The notes under the pieces were generated by a model. The model worked only from the letters and a program-made list of their open reading frames with translations. It made no database searches and had not been told where the DNA came from. Made by a program: the position numbers and the translations under genes. Positions 11,801 to 23,870 of a DNA stretch of 64,000 nt are shown here, in pieces (the stretch's first letter is position 1; each line of letters begins with the position of its first letter). The DNA is from Labyrinthula sp. Ha (lineage: Eukaryota; Sar; Bigyra; Labyrinthulida; Labyrinthulaceae): assembly GCA_015227615.1 (NCBI GenBank), contig JAALGZ010000004.1, positions 1,240,001 through 1,304,000 on the forward strand. Reading direction: 5' to 3'.

Positions 11801-14800
11801 ATATTCCATAGAATTTTAAGTAAAAATAAGGGCTATATTCTGCCAAGTCTTGGATAGATATTGTGTGTATTAACTGTATCAAGGGAAACATAGTCAAAGG
11901 AGATAAATGGATTCTTATAAAGGAACATGGTAATTAAGAAACAACCAATACCGCATCGGATAACATGAAAGTTATATTTTAATTTGCTAACGCACAGTTT
12001 GCGGGAAGAAGGCTACGATAACAAGGTCATTGATCCACTGAAGCTCAAGGATAAACGGTTACTTCCATAAATTGAAAAAAAAACTGAATTGTTATCTCAG
12101 GCATAGGTCAGAAAATTGTAGAGCACACGAACTCAACACGCTATCATGTAAGTTACGGTGTTTGATTGCGCTCATATGGAAGAAGTCCCTATAAGATAAT
12201 GTATCATAGGTGCCAATGTCTAGTATATGTATTCAGATAGAGGCATTAAAGTTGTCGAAGTTTATGTTGATATTTAGATATAACTGATTAGAACTAATAA
12301 AAAGAAAGATTGTGTACTTAAACACGATTTGAAGATTATCAACTTGAGATAAGAACAAAGCACCTAATTTATTAGAAATAGAAAAACTAAGCTTTCTTAG
12401 GTTCCGTTTCAAAAAGCCTTAACTAAGAAACCTCTTCGCTCCGCTGATATTATTTCTACTATCAAATAGATTAAGGACATTGGATCATTTGATGTGTACT
12501 AGATTCTTCCTTATTTTTTTTCTTAGAAAATCTCGAACTAGTAGACTTAGTAAGTGAATAGTTGCCTAAGAGAAGAGTTTCGTTATGATCATAAGCTACT
12601 CGCCTTTTACATGGAAGGAAAACTCAAATCCGTAAGCCATCAGAGAGATATAAGGACCTTTCTTGTGTATAGCTAAAAATATATTAGAACATTCCACACT
12701 ACTGAAAAATACAGTAAATATGAGATGAACGTATGAAATCAAAGAAATTTCTTGATAATTGTCACTTAAACAATATGATAATCTGTTATCAGAACTTAGG
12801 TTTTCCAATATTTGGAACAAAAAAGTTGTTAGCTCATGAATAAATCAAATGCATTTCATTTGCAAGTTGTACCTAGGACACCCTTTCTTGTCCTTTGCAA
12901 AGCACTACACTCATACTCCATACCTAAATTCACTTGGTTAAGAACAATAACAACAACATTATTCAAAGACGGGTGCACCAAAGCTTTATCTGTAAAATAG
13001 TCAATATAAAAATACCAAGGTAATGAGCATCGATCGGTCTATGATTGGGACAATAAGGTATTCTAAAGATGCTATATTGCCCTCAATAGAAACAGTTTCA
13101 CCTTTACCATGATAATATAGATATTAGGTCAGAATTATTAGATAAATATGGCAGCACTGGATACCATCTACGAGTACTTCGTATTTCATAATAGTGTATC
13201 AGACATAGAAAAAAATATAAATAAATTAAAAATAATTAACAGCATATGTTCACATTAAAGATAAAGAAAAAGTAAACTAGTTTTACAGAATCATTCTTGT
13301 CGTACAAAGGAGCAGCAGAGCAGCAATAGTTGTACTTGATCTTTGATAATGTGTAGTGGGTAAAGTTTATTATAGTATGGGTATTAATTGTTTTGAACTA
13401 GAGCATAACTCATCAAATACTGTGGAACTATGGTTGGTGCTCCACCTCCAGTATGTAGTAGAGTGTCATATTTCTACAAGATCTCATTCAGTTTTCGTTG
13501 TCTTATTCTTACAAAACTAGGTGCATATGGGATTTCTCCTATTGTTTTAGTTAGGAATTGAGTTGAATGGGGCGAATCTTTATCTTCAACCAACCCTTTA
13601 TATTCTTAATGAATAAAAGCTTCATACATCTCATCAGAACAGTTTTTCAAAATATGTATAATCCCTACACACATTCTATTAACTTTACCAGTTCAAATAT
13701 ATATATTGAATTTATCATGTGTATGTCTTATTGTAGCAAAATAAAAAGCCAAGTAATACAACAAGGAGAATTTCTTGGCAAAGTTCATCCATATATGACA
13801 GAAATTCTCTATTATAAGCACAGACGTATTATTGAATGGGTATTGATATTAATCAAAGCTTTGAATTTATTTTAGTTGAAACTTGGTCTTTTGAATCTAA
13901 CTAATTTCTCGTAAAACTAGCATGGTCAATATGGCCGTTTGATCCCTTATCAACAAGTAAAATTAGCTAATTTTAAATATGAATTATATTTTGAGGAAAG
14001 CATGTAGACAAATAGAAAAAGTCGCAAGGTTTTATATCCCATGTAACAATAACCGAAGAATTCGTATTCAACCGTTGATACTTTTCTCTAAGGAAAACTT
14101 CTATTTACAGTTCACCTTAGTTATGATCTAATTTCTTCCTACCTTCCTAATCGCTTCTCGTTATCTTGTCACGAAGGTACTAAGATAAAATATAGATTGC
14201 CGTACTGTCCTCCTCAAACCCATAAATTCTTAAAATTCTTCTCATTCAATTGGTATAGTTTGAGAAAATACTGAAAACTGTGCCAATTCCAAAATAGTCC
14301 TGAGCTTAGTTAATATTAAAAGCTAGTATATCCCTCTACTAGTATATTTCCCCAAACTGATTAAATGTGATTTCTGGTAAGGATTTTCCTATGCGTCTAC
14401 CTTTCTTGGATGAATCTTAATGTTTAATTTCTAGAATATGGTTAGTAATAATGGGAATTTTTCTAGAAAATACAAAGAAAACTAAATTTATAGTTCCTGA
14501 AAATATAAAAAAGGAATAAGCACTGTATTTCATATTGTGCTAAGATTTTCTGCGTCATTTATATATTTTTTTGAACTAAAGTTACTAAAATATTTCTATG
14601 TGTAGCTGCTAATTCAACACTAGAGGATTTTCCCTATCTGTCTGATTTTTATTGATGTGATCTTAACAAAATTAATCTAGTACACATATGCACAAAAACA
14701 TATCCACAATATTAGATATACCCAAACCTTGTCTTATGGAATAAGATATGAACGTTTCGTTTTGCTTCATAAAATATTTTATTAAATTATTTCCAATAGC

Positions 14801-17620
14801 TTTCAAATTATGTTTTTGCTCCACATATCCCGCTGAAAACTGTCTATAAGAGTATTTATGTCCTACAAGTGCCTAACTATAATCCTGACTAGTTTAAACC
14901 ATGCTCTTGTTAGTATAAATTGTCAAAAATAATCAACAGCTTTGAGTAATTTAGAAGTTTAGGTTATATTCCTCCCCGATATCCACTGTTAGACTATGTA
15001 CAGAAAACCGCGCAACTGGGATTGCTTAAACTCCAGAGTAGAAACTCTGAACACCTAAGTATAAACCAGAGCCCGCATAAGAACCCACCATAACCATTCT
15101 TTTCTCAGTATCTTCACTTGCCCACTTTCCAATAACTCTCCATATCTAACATCAGTTTTGGACTAAATAACCTTAGATGCATCTAAAAACTATTGCCACA
15201 AATAGATAAAGCAGACGAATAGATCCAATGCATAGAAAAAATAGGTCTTACTAGTCTTTTCGCTAGGGCTAAAGTGGGTCTACTGTGCGGGAGGCAAAAT
15301 AAAGTATTTTGTAACAAGCAGTTTTAGACAAATTACCCGAGTTCTGACAGAATTTGCTAAAGAGATAAATAAAAAGGATAGAGAATATTAAGAGCGTAAT
15401 AAGAACATTCACGCGTACAGCACCAAAGGGTTTTAGCCGTGGTTCGCAACTCACACATGTGAGCAAAGGCCGCAAGCAACATTATGCAGTTATATTGCTA
15501 TTGCCAGTAGATTTTGTAACAGAAATTAAATTACGGAAGTATTTACTATTTTGCTCACAAGCTCTGCTGTAAAAGTTTATTTTAATATAGTTCCAAACGT
15601 GCAAGATTTTGCAACTACAAATGATATTATATGAGTATAACTGGTCTCTCAAGCACTTTCTTTAATATAAAAAAGTTCAATTAACCTTGTAAGGAGTCCA
15701 AAAGTCCCAAAATCATGTTGATCATATCATCACATAATGTATTAGTTTGTTGTTGATAAACGAACATTCATTTACATCTATAGAATTTTGAAGTTGGAAC
15801 AACGAGAATTCAACGCAGGTGAGTGTATAATAAAAATATTGTGTGTGGAAGCTAGTAGTTTACCTAAATTTCCCTAACACCTGAAGAAATAAAACCAATG
15901 TAAAATGAAAAGGCTTTTTCGCCTTCTTAGCGGCTAATTTTATTGAGAAGACTCAGTAAGAGAGGATAATTAACCGAGACTTTTGCAGAAAGTAGAGTGT
16001 GGTTGTCAAGGTAATTTAAGAAGATGTCATCGGTTTGAGCAAACTTCTTAATATTCATCCTTCCTTTTTAATTCTATACCCCATCACCAGACCCTCCATC
16101 TGAACACCCTTGGGTGAAATTTTCTCACTCAGCATCCTTCCCTAAGTTTAAAGATACAAGCTTCTGTTGCATAGTTGTCCAAGCCTTAACCCGCCATTTC
16201 GAGATTTCATCTGTCTTCATTTAAAAATACCCGTTGAATTGTCCTCTTTGAGTTTAGCTTCTGGAACAAGGGAAACACTTTCTCCTAATTGCGTTGTAGT
16301 TTCATAATATCCTCACCCTTCTTGAGACTTTGTTTGAATATGCACCAGAGGGGTTGGCATATTCAAGGAGACAAGGAAGGTCTCCTGATTGGTTTCTCTC
16401 GTTAAAGGCGCGTGCTGAAAGGCCATATTACTTGGGTTGCTGTTCTCATTTTTGTGTACGAAATATTTCATATTACTAATATACTTTCATTTTTTCAAAG
16501 GCTTCTTCGCCTCAATTCGGCGCTGGGGAATCATGGTAAAACTCTTTGTACGAAGATTCGATCTTTTGGGCCCAGCCTAGTCACTGGCTATTAAATTTCT
16601 CTACCTTCAAACCTCAAATCTGAGCTTCTTTGATGCTTACAACATATTGTTTGTGGTTTGTGATTAAGTATCTACAGTGCAGGGTGCAAGAAATTTCTCG
16701 CGTTGTATCAATTGAGTAGTACAACCCAGGCTAGCAAATCAGCAGCACTTCTTAATATATTTAAAATCTTAAAAGCTATAGTTTGCTGTTCTGGTTTACT
16801 TTGTGTGAAGGAACCTTTGATCCAACGAGCCATGAGAGTATAAAAGAAGTGTTAACCACAATATTTGCTATTGGGAAATACTCCAAAGTTATAGTTAAAG
16901 ACTTCTGTACAAGTGAACAATCATATTACATCTTCGTATGCAAATATTTAGAGGTTTGTCTTTAAAACTTAGTTTCTAAATAACAAGTTGAGTCTATGGA
17001 AGTTTTTTTTTCTTAACGTTATGTATTCTTGGGACAAAGAATATATTGTTGGTTTCAAAAAAAAATATGTGGGTTTTCATGAGACTTTTAGGGTTCATTT
17101 TGATGTAAATCTAGGTTGGAAGTTTGTAGATAACCAGCACATATTCTGATACATTCGGTTGACTTATTTATGTAATGTCTAATAAAGTCATATTTAAGAT
17201 GGGTAAAGTTTGTCCGAAATAGATAATCATTAATTATCACTTTTTTTATTCACATATAAAATTTTATCTTACTTTATAATAAACGGATATTCCGAATAAA
17301 TATATTTATAATGATTTATTACTGATATATAGATAAGTATAAAATATTACTATGGTTGTTATCTCCTATATTTATTACTATATATAATATACGTATTAAA
17401 AAAAACTGCAAATACAATAAATAAATACTGAACCCAGGTTAATATAAAGCGATTTACAAAAGACATTGCCTGTATGAACAAAATAGAGTTTAATCAAAGT
17501 TAACGCAAATACATTACAAATGCCCAAACATGTCATACATAAAAAATAATTAGAACCTGCAAATAATATGTCGAGACTTGAGTACTGAAATAGACTTTAT
17601 TTAAATAAAGTTAAATAAAC
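8873..17620. other. 8.7-kb gene desert
   Basis: Long AT-rich region with only short, uncharacteristic open frames. A 48-codon ATG frame at 9955-10101 (+) is less AT-biased than its surroundings but matches nothing I know. A perfect hairpin at about 8957-8973 resembles a Met anticodon arm but has no other tRNA parts. The last 400 bp (about 17200-17620) become extremely AT-rich. No repeats or transposase motifs were recognised by eye. Confidence 0.5.
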
Positions 17621-18487
17621 ATGGAAGAAGATGATAAGGAAAGTATTGGTTATACAAACTGGTGGAAAGAAATAGAAAAAGATTTAGACGAACACGAAAT
17701 ATTGCAACAACAAACAACTAAACATAAACTAAAAGGTGAGAAAAACCAACAGGAAGTTTCTGAACTAGTTCCTAGCTTGCACGGAACAAACCTTGTTGAA
17801 GAACCTGAAGGAGAAAGAGAAGGAGTACCAGCTTCTAGAAGAACTGCTTCACGTTCAAGTCCAGCTGCTTTAGGAAGTTTTGATATACAGCAAAAACAAA
17901 CTTCCTACCTTTCACAAACTCAAGGGTTCGAACGAGCTATGTCTTTAAATTCTTTATATGAAAATATTGGTGACAAAATAAAGGATTCTTCAAAAAGATT
18001 TAAACCTTCTCCAAGAGCTTCTTTACCAGAGCCACTATTAAGAACTGGTGAAGATTCTACAAAAAAACAACAAGTAGCAGTACAGGCAAGTAAACCTGTA
18101 AAAAATAAAGGAAAAGTGTGGAGAGTTTGGTCTAAAGAAGAAGATATACTTTTAGTTGGGATGATATTCAATGCAATGTTTGAAAGAGGTTCTTTGCATT
18201 CCATAGATGGGGCAGGATCAGTTTGGTTAGATATAGAAAACACATTTCGAAAGAACAGTGAATTGTACATGGAAATGAAGAGAAAGGAGCAAGAAAAAGT
18301 ATCTGAACAAGATCGGGAAACACTTCCAACTTTTGGTCCACGAACAGATAAAGCACTGAGACGGCGATACAAGTCCTTAAGAGCGTTGATAACTAAAGAT
18401 ACACCTAGTGAAAATAGAATTAACTTGAAAGAATACTATTTTCAATGGATAGAAATTGAAAAGAAAATGAAAACGTTAACTAAATAA
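17621..18487 (+). CDS. Myb/SANT-like domain protein
   Basis: Intronless, 288 residues. The N-terminal half is acidic then Ser/Gln/Pro-rich and probably disordered. A Myb/SANT-like three-helix module follows at about residues 164-255: VWRVWSKEEDILLVGMIF (helix 1 with Trp and the acidic EED), SVWLDIENTF (helix 2) and ALRRRYKSLRAL (helix 3, basic, with an aromatic). The spacer between helices 2 and 3 is longer than usual and charged. This suggests a DNA- or chromatin-binding protein. I cannot assign a named orthologue. The TAF12-like gene begins 122 nt downstream on the same strand. Start: ATG after an AT-rich leader; stop TAA. Confidence 0.7.
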   Translation: MEEDDKESIGYTNWWKEIEKDLDEHEILQQQTTKHKLKGEKNQQEVSELVPSLHGTNLVEEPEGEREGVPASRRTASRSSPAALGSFDIQQKQTSYLSQTQGFERAMSLNSLYENIGDKIKDSSKRFKPSPRASLPEPLLRTGEDSTKKQQVAVQASKPVKNKGKVWRVWSKEEDILLVGMIFNAMFERGSLHSIDGAGSVWLDIENTFRKNSELYMEMKRKEQEKVSEQDRETLPTFGPRTDKALRRRYKSLRALITKDTPSENRINLKEYYFQWIEIEKKMKTLTK

Positions 18488-18609
18488 TTTAATATATTTC
18501 GAAAAGGGTTTATTTAAGTTTAATTTTTTGTTTGAGTCTTGTTTTTTCTCTTTGACGAATATCCCAGTTTTATACGTTTAGTTTCAATTGCCCAAAAAAT
18601 GTAAAAAGA

Positions 18610-18948
18610 ATGACCTCTACAAATGAAAGTAAACCAACTAACTTCTTGAGTTCTGATGGATTCACCGTTGATGAGATTATAAATATTCGAAAGCAATTGA
18701 ATGAAATGTATTCAAAGATTTCTTCCAAAGAGAATCCAAGTATTAGTAATGTAACAGCAGACTCTATCGCTCAATCTCTTGTTGAGTTTGTCCAAATGGC
18801 GGTAGTCAAGTCTTGTAGAATAGCGAAGCACAAGGGTAAGAAAAAATTAGAACTAGGTGATGTTCAGACGTACATGAATAGCATGAAAGAGCAGAGAAAG
18901 AGAAGCTTAGAAATTGAAACTAATGTCAAGCGCCAGAGAACTGAATAG
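18610..18948 (+). CDS. TAF12: TAF12-like histone-fold protein
   Basis: Intronless, 112 residues. Residues about 47-93 form an H2B-type histone fold: SIAQSLVEFVQMAVVKSC (long central helix), IAKHKGKKKLELGDVQTYM. The string A-KH, a basic loop, LE-x-DVQ is characteristic of TAF12 (AC.LA.HR...TLEVKDVQ), the TFIID/SAGA subunit that pairs with TAF4. The N-terminus is short, whereas metazoan TAF12 is longer. Another H2B-like fold (e.g. a CENP or NF-Y-type subunit) is possible. It lies just downstream of a Myb-like gene in the same direction. Stop is TAG. Confidence 0.65.
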   Translation: MTSTNESKPTNFLSSDGFTVDEIINIRKQLNEMYSKISSKENPSISNVTADSIAQSLVEFVQMAVVKSCRIAKHKGKKKLELGDVQTYMNSMKEQRKRSLEIETNVKRQRTE

Positions 18949-21900
18949 AGATAGATGTTGTGGCTTTTGACAAGGGGTATCTCATGTACGGAGGAATTCT
19001 GATTAATGTCAACCTGGATTTTGTTACGCGATGAATAACACATAAGATGATACGGTAGGCTATGCGGTTTCTTGTATAACACAGAGCTAACATTAGATTC
19101 TGTTTAACTATTGTATTGGCGAAAGTGTTTATAAGTTTCGTTTTCACTTGGTTCACCCATTACTTTGCTAGATCAGATGAAAAAGCACTAACTATTAGGT
19201 CTAACTTTCTGTTTTCTCTAAATACAATTTTTTCTTCCAAGTTCATGGCTGCTGTTTACAACGTATAGCTAAATGGGTGATTTAACATTTATTTTCCAAC
19301 CAATCAAAAATCATGCACTTAAGTTGAAACACGTATAGGGCTCTTTTTGCCACACTAAATATGTAAGAATGCTAAAACAAACTTTACTCAAACAAACTAC
19401 ACTTGTTATTAACTTACCCAGTACAAATATATTGTTGGATTATCAGAGAATGGAGTTATATTGCTACCATCCTATAATTACAAAAGCGTTAGAACTACAA
19501 GTCCCTGACAAGAAGGCTCTGAAGAGCTTAAAGATTTGAAAATGCTTGCAAGGTTTTACGCTAAAGCATGGTTAAATCTTGAATGCACTGCATAACAGGT
19601 CTCTCGAAGACTTTCAGATTTTTAGGCATTGACCACATTTATAACGAAACAAATTGTATCTGTCTAGTTGGGCATCACCATTTCTCTGGAATCCAAATTT
19701 GAACCAACCTACAAAATAATCTTAGGTTCTTAATCTAGTTAAAACTATACCATCTATCTATTCTTTTTCATTCCTAGTTTGGTTTGACTGGAGTTTCTCG
19801 GAAACTGTTCAAGGACCGTACACAAGAGCTTAGAGTACATTGCAAACCCTCGTTTGCTTATTTGTTTACAAGTACATTTCGCATTTCTACTCATCAGAAC
19901 AACATTGAAGCTGAAATTGTAGAAATGGGTTACATTTTTGGGACCATAGGCTGGTTCATTGCTCTACCAGTAAAGAGAAGCATACTCCCCTCAAATAGTC
20001 AACACAAGTTATGATCTAGTACCTTTTAACTGAATTTTAAAATTATGCCATGACTTTTTTAGTTACAGCGTTGGCAGCTCTGTAGTTTCTGTGGTGATGA
20101 AGTTTCAGAAAAGGGGATGAATATATAAATTCTAGGACTTAGTAGTAATTACAATCCGTATGAATAATAGCTTCGACGTGCTTAATCAATAAATGCTTTG
20201 AATAGCAACAACTTGTTGTCTGTGTAATTTGCGTTTCTGGTAGCAGGTTTATTTGTTTTAGAGTCTTGTAGATATTTTCAAACTACTTTGGACCATTAAG
20301 CTTCTCTCATCAATAGCTTTACCGCTAGGACAGAAAAAAGTACATGAGAACAATGCCAATACTTTACTTACTTCTTTCTAACATGAACAGAGTTATTAAT
20401 ACATAGAATATAGTTATTTTATTGCAAGGAATTGTTTTAGGTTTATATTCTTGTTTTCCTTGGGCTTACTCTATATATTGTCAAGGATTATGTTCTTGTC
20501 TAACTTCGACAGAGTTCTCAACAAACTAAGTAAAAATATAAAAAACCTTAAAATATCTAAAACAATGCTATTTAATTGACCATATCATAGATTCTAACTT
20601 GAGAAGTGTGTTTTGTTGCGCTAAGACTTTATTAAAGAAAAGCAATCAATTCTTAGTTAACTGTGACTATCCAAAATGAGGACAACATTAGACCGTGCAT
20701 TGAGGCACACTACTAACTTTTGGATAGGAGATAAGAGTTATTGATATTTAAACATGTTCGATCATTATCATTCAGATTCTAAACTTTAACTGATTTATGG
20801 AGGTTATATTATAGTAACTTTCCCTTATTTTCAGAGTTGCGAAAAAGATAAGGCTTCAACTTTCAATTGAAAGCCGCTTAATATTGGATAACATACTACC
20901 CTTCATCATTATGCTCACGATTCTCTTGAGTGACTGTTGTCCTCAGAGTTTGGGCTGAAAGAATGACAAACTTATTCATAGTAACTTTCAAAGGGTTGTG
21001 CCAATAGTATTCATGTAAGCTCATGCATATTGGTAAAAGGAACAATCAAAATTGGAAGATCTTAGTTTCTATACAACGTTCTTGTTTTCATTCAGATTAT
21101 TAATTAAAATTATATGCTATGTGTGTATTTTATTTTTATCATAATAGCTCAACCTTGTTAAGCTTTTCCTTGAGTTGTATAAGGCCTTAGTAAGTTTGTC
21201 TGCTAGTTGGCTATAACTAAGGACTACAGTGCCAATGATTAATATGCGCCAATTTATAAAAATGTCATCCCAGTGAAATAAAGCTAAGGTATCAAACTGG
21301 TTACTTACTAATATATATATTCTCTTTTTACATGTCGTTATCACTATTGGTTAATAATAAATGGAAGCACCATGGTAACAAATAATAGCCTTAACTAACA
21401 ACTGTGCGGCAAAAATGATATGAATAATCCATGCTTATATCTTCATCCATACTTATTCAACATTGTTTAACATTTTAATAGGTATCCAAGATATCGTTAG
21501 GATCACATCTTGCTGTAAACAGTGTCATTTGTCTAACCTGATGCCATTTAGTAGTATCACATTATTTTAAAGTAGACATTTCGAGTAGGAAGATAGAAAA
21601 CCGATATGAATTACTCCGCAAAATAGGGTCAAATGAACGAAATACTTATATAGGAACTTATTATGTGTTATGGAATACCTCATTCAATCTTGAGAAGGTT
21701 GATGTGGTGGTAACTTTGTCTTTTATCGAAAAAGTTGTCTATTGCTATGACAATTCCTTGGAGCTGGTACAAATAAGAATCTAATGGAAACATAGAGCAC
21801 GATTATATTTATACTCCTGTTAGTTATGCAGTAAATCCCATCGAAAGTCTTTCTGAGAAGTCTCCCAGATACATTCCGCCTTAAATCATTTGGAAGCTGG

Positions 21901-21987
21901 GAGCAACTATAGAAGCACTGGGGAAACTATGACGATGTTGCATTACCCCATCCGCACCTTAATATCCCATCCACACCAGAAAACAGA
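18949..21987. other. 3-kb gene desert
   Basis: AT-rich intergenic DNA. The open frames here (the longest 76 codons) have no domain signal, methionine context or splice pairs that connect into a longer product. No repeats or RNA genes recognised. Confidence 0.5.
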
Positions 21988-23070
21988 ATGAAGAATAAGA
22001 AGAAAGGGCATTCTGGAAAGTCCGGTAGCAAGGGACACCAAGTGTTCGGGTCTAGCTCCCATGGATGCGAACGAAAGCAACGTCGAAAGATGAGACGTTT
22101 AGAAGAAAGAACACAGAAAAAGATAAGACAAAAAGCGTTGCGAGTGAACAAGAAAATAACAGAAGAACAACTGAATGAAATTGTTCGAGAGAAGACCAAA
22201 CCAATAAAGCAAGACTACGAAAGTCAAGAAAGAATATTTCAACGTAAACAATTCATGAAACTGAAGCGACTCCAGAATAGGATAGGAAGTCTTGAGGATA
22301 AATTACGTTACAGTATTCCTTTGGACAAGAAAGAGTTTAAACCACTCTCTGGATTAAAGGGAGCTGCAAGACCTGCTTGCGAAGTATATCCTGAATATTA
22401 TCCCGAAATTCTAGAGAGACAGAGAGAGGAAGAAAGGAGAGAAGACTTATTGGAAAAGTTCGAAGGTGAATTATCAACTCATGAAGAAACTTTTGAATAT
22501 TGCTTCTTACATATAGCACTCTTAGTCTGGTTCATTGAACTTGATAACCTTGAGGAGGCAGAAAAATTAATATTAAAAATAAAGGGTTTTGATGATAAAC
22601 CGAATCTTCTGGAGGAGTTTTATACGTACAGAATAATTTCTCTATACCTAAATACTGGTGATATTTCAAAAGCTTGTGAACTATTGAAAGAAGCAAAAGA
22701 GAACTACTTTGTCTTATGGGATAAAGTTTTAGTAGAATATATTTCATGGGACATATTGCAGGAAGAAGAAAACGATGATAAAGTTCAGAAAGCCTTGAAA
22801 GAAGCGATTGATAAGACTGGAAATGAAATTGCATTAGCTCTAATAGACAACGAAGAATTTCAAAAGGAAATTGAAAATATGGATATTGAATTTGTTGATT
22901 ATGAAGTCGAGGCTTTAGAAAATTTTATAAAAAATCCAGAAAGAATTTTATCAGAAGATAATGTAGAGTACAAGATAACTAAAACTCAAAGATATTTTCA
23001 TAGATCAATATCTTGGTTCAGAGATGTTGAAGGAATATTTGAATACTTGGAAGGTTTCATGAGTAAATAA
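21988..23070 (+). CDS. Unknown protein: basic N-terminus, helical-repeat core
   Basis: Intronless, 360 residues, not recognised. Residues 1-60 are very basic (KNKKKGHSGKSGSKG, then RKQRRKMRRLEER), resembling a nuclear or RNA-binding tail. Residues 60-160 are charged and helical, with coiled-coil-like EERREDLLEKFEGEL. Residues about 170-280 look like two or three TPR-type helical hairpins (LEEAEKLILKIKG, then TGDISKACELLKEAKENY). The C-terminus holds an aromatic segment, YFHRSISWFRDVEGIFEYL. No transmembrane segment. The last 14 nt of the coding region overlap the end of the opposite-strand methyltransferase gene. A ribosome-biogenesis or chaperone-adaptor role is conceivable from composition only. 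Confidence 0.75.
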   Translation: MKNKKKGHSGKSGSKGHQVFGSSSHGCERKQRRKMRRLEERTQKKIRQKALRVNKKITEEQLNEIVREKTKPIKQDYESQERIFQRKQFMKLKRLQNRIGSLEDKLRYSIPLDKKEFKPLSGLKGAARPACEVYPEYYPEILERQREEERREDLLEKFEGELSTHEETFEYCFLHIALLVWFIELDNLEEAEKLILKIKGFDDKPNLLEEFYTYRIISLYLNTGDISKACELLKEAKENYFVLWDKVLVEYISWDILQEEENDDKVQKALKEAIDKTGNEIALALIDNEEFQKEIENMDIEFVDYEVEALENFIKNPERILSEDNVEYKITKTQRYFHRSISWFRDVEGIFEYLEGFMSK

Positions 23071-23870
23071 ATATTTCTATATTTTCATCATATGTTTCTT
23101 TATCAAACTCTTCTTGCAAAACCTTTTTCACTTTAAAGTTATTCTTCTTTAAATTTGAATGTAGAAGAGATAAATTTTCTATTGTTCCTGTTCTTTTTTC
23201 TATACAGTTTACTATAATAATATCTTTATTTGAAACTAAAGATATTTCAACCAGAGAAATACATAATTTATCTAAGTTTTCAATATCACCACCATAAACA
23301 ACATCAGAAAGTAAGACAAGGTCTATTTCTTTCATATCTCTTTTTATAGATGTTCCCCAATAGAAACATAAACACTCCACCATATTCGTAAGTTTATTCC
23401 TCTTCACAATATTTTCAATGTTTTGTTTGGCAGAGGGTAAATCAGAAAGTATTACTTTTTTAGTACCTAAATAAGCACATGTTAATCCAGGTAAACCAAT
23501 ACCACAACCAAGTTCTAATACTGTCTTGTTTTGAACAATGTGTTTGTTCTTTTCCAAGAACCTTGAAAGGGAGATTGAGCAATCCCATATCTTAAACTGT
23601 TGTCCTGAAGCTTGCGTGAAAGTAATAGTATTTCCTTTCCGCATCATATATGAAAACGTCTTGTTTAAAGTGTCAAATGTTGAGTTGTGATCATATGACC
23701 AAGATCTCTTGTACAGGTTTGCTTGAGTTCTCTTTCCATGTTTCATAGATTTACCTTTATCCAACTGCAGTTTATCAAAGTTTGTAGAAATAGAGGATCT
23801 AATTTTATATAATAAAAAAAATCTACAGAAACTCTTCATCTTCACTACTACTTTCACTGTATAATTCCAT
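23057..23870 (-). CDS. METTL21-type protein-lysine methyltransferase
   Basis: Spliced: exon 1 is 23870-23827, a 28-nt intron covers 23799-23826, and exon 2 is 23798-23057, giving 261 residues. The first exon supplies an ATG and an acidic start (MELYSESSSEDEEFL). Without it the frame has no convincing start. It is a class I Rossmann methyltransferase: SAM motif I VLELGCGIGLPGL (about 108-120), acidic SD after the second strand, and DLVLLSDVVYGGD (about 174-186), the DxVY-type motif of the METTL21/methyltransf_16 family. Upstream, KIWDCSISLSRFL mirrors the family's VWDAALVLAKYL. These enzymes methylate lysines in chaperones and translation factors; the substrate here is unknown. Tail-to-tail overlap of 14 nt with the preceding gene. 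Stop is TGA. Confidence 0.85.

Noticed and set aside
23827-23857. Unspliced N-terminus for the methyltransferase
   Set aside because: It lacks an ATG at its beginning and reads through a T-rich 28-nt segment with GT...TAG ends; splicing gives an ATG and an acidic N-terminus in frame.
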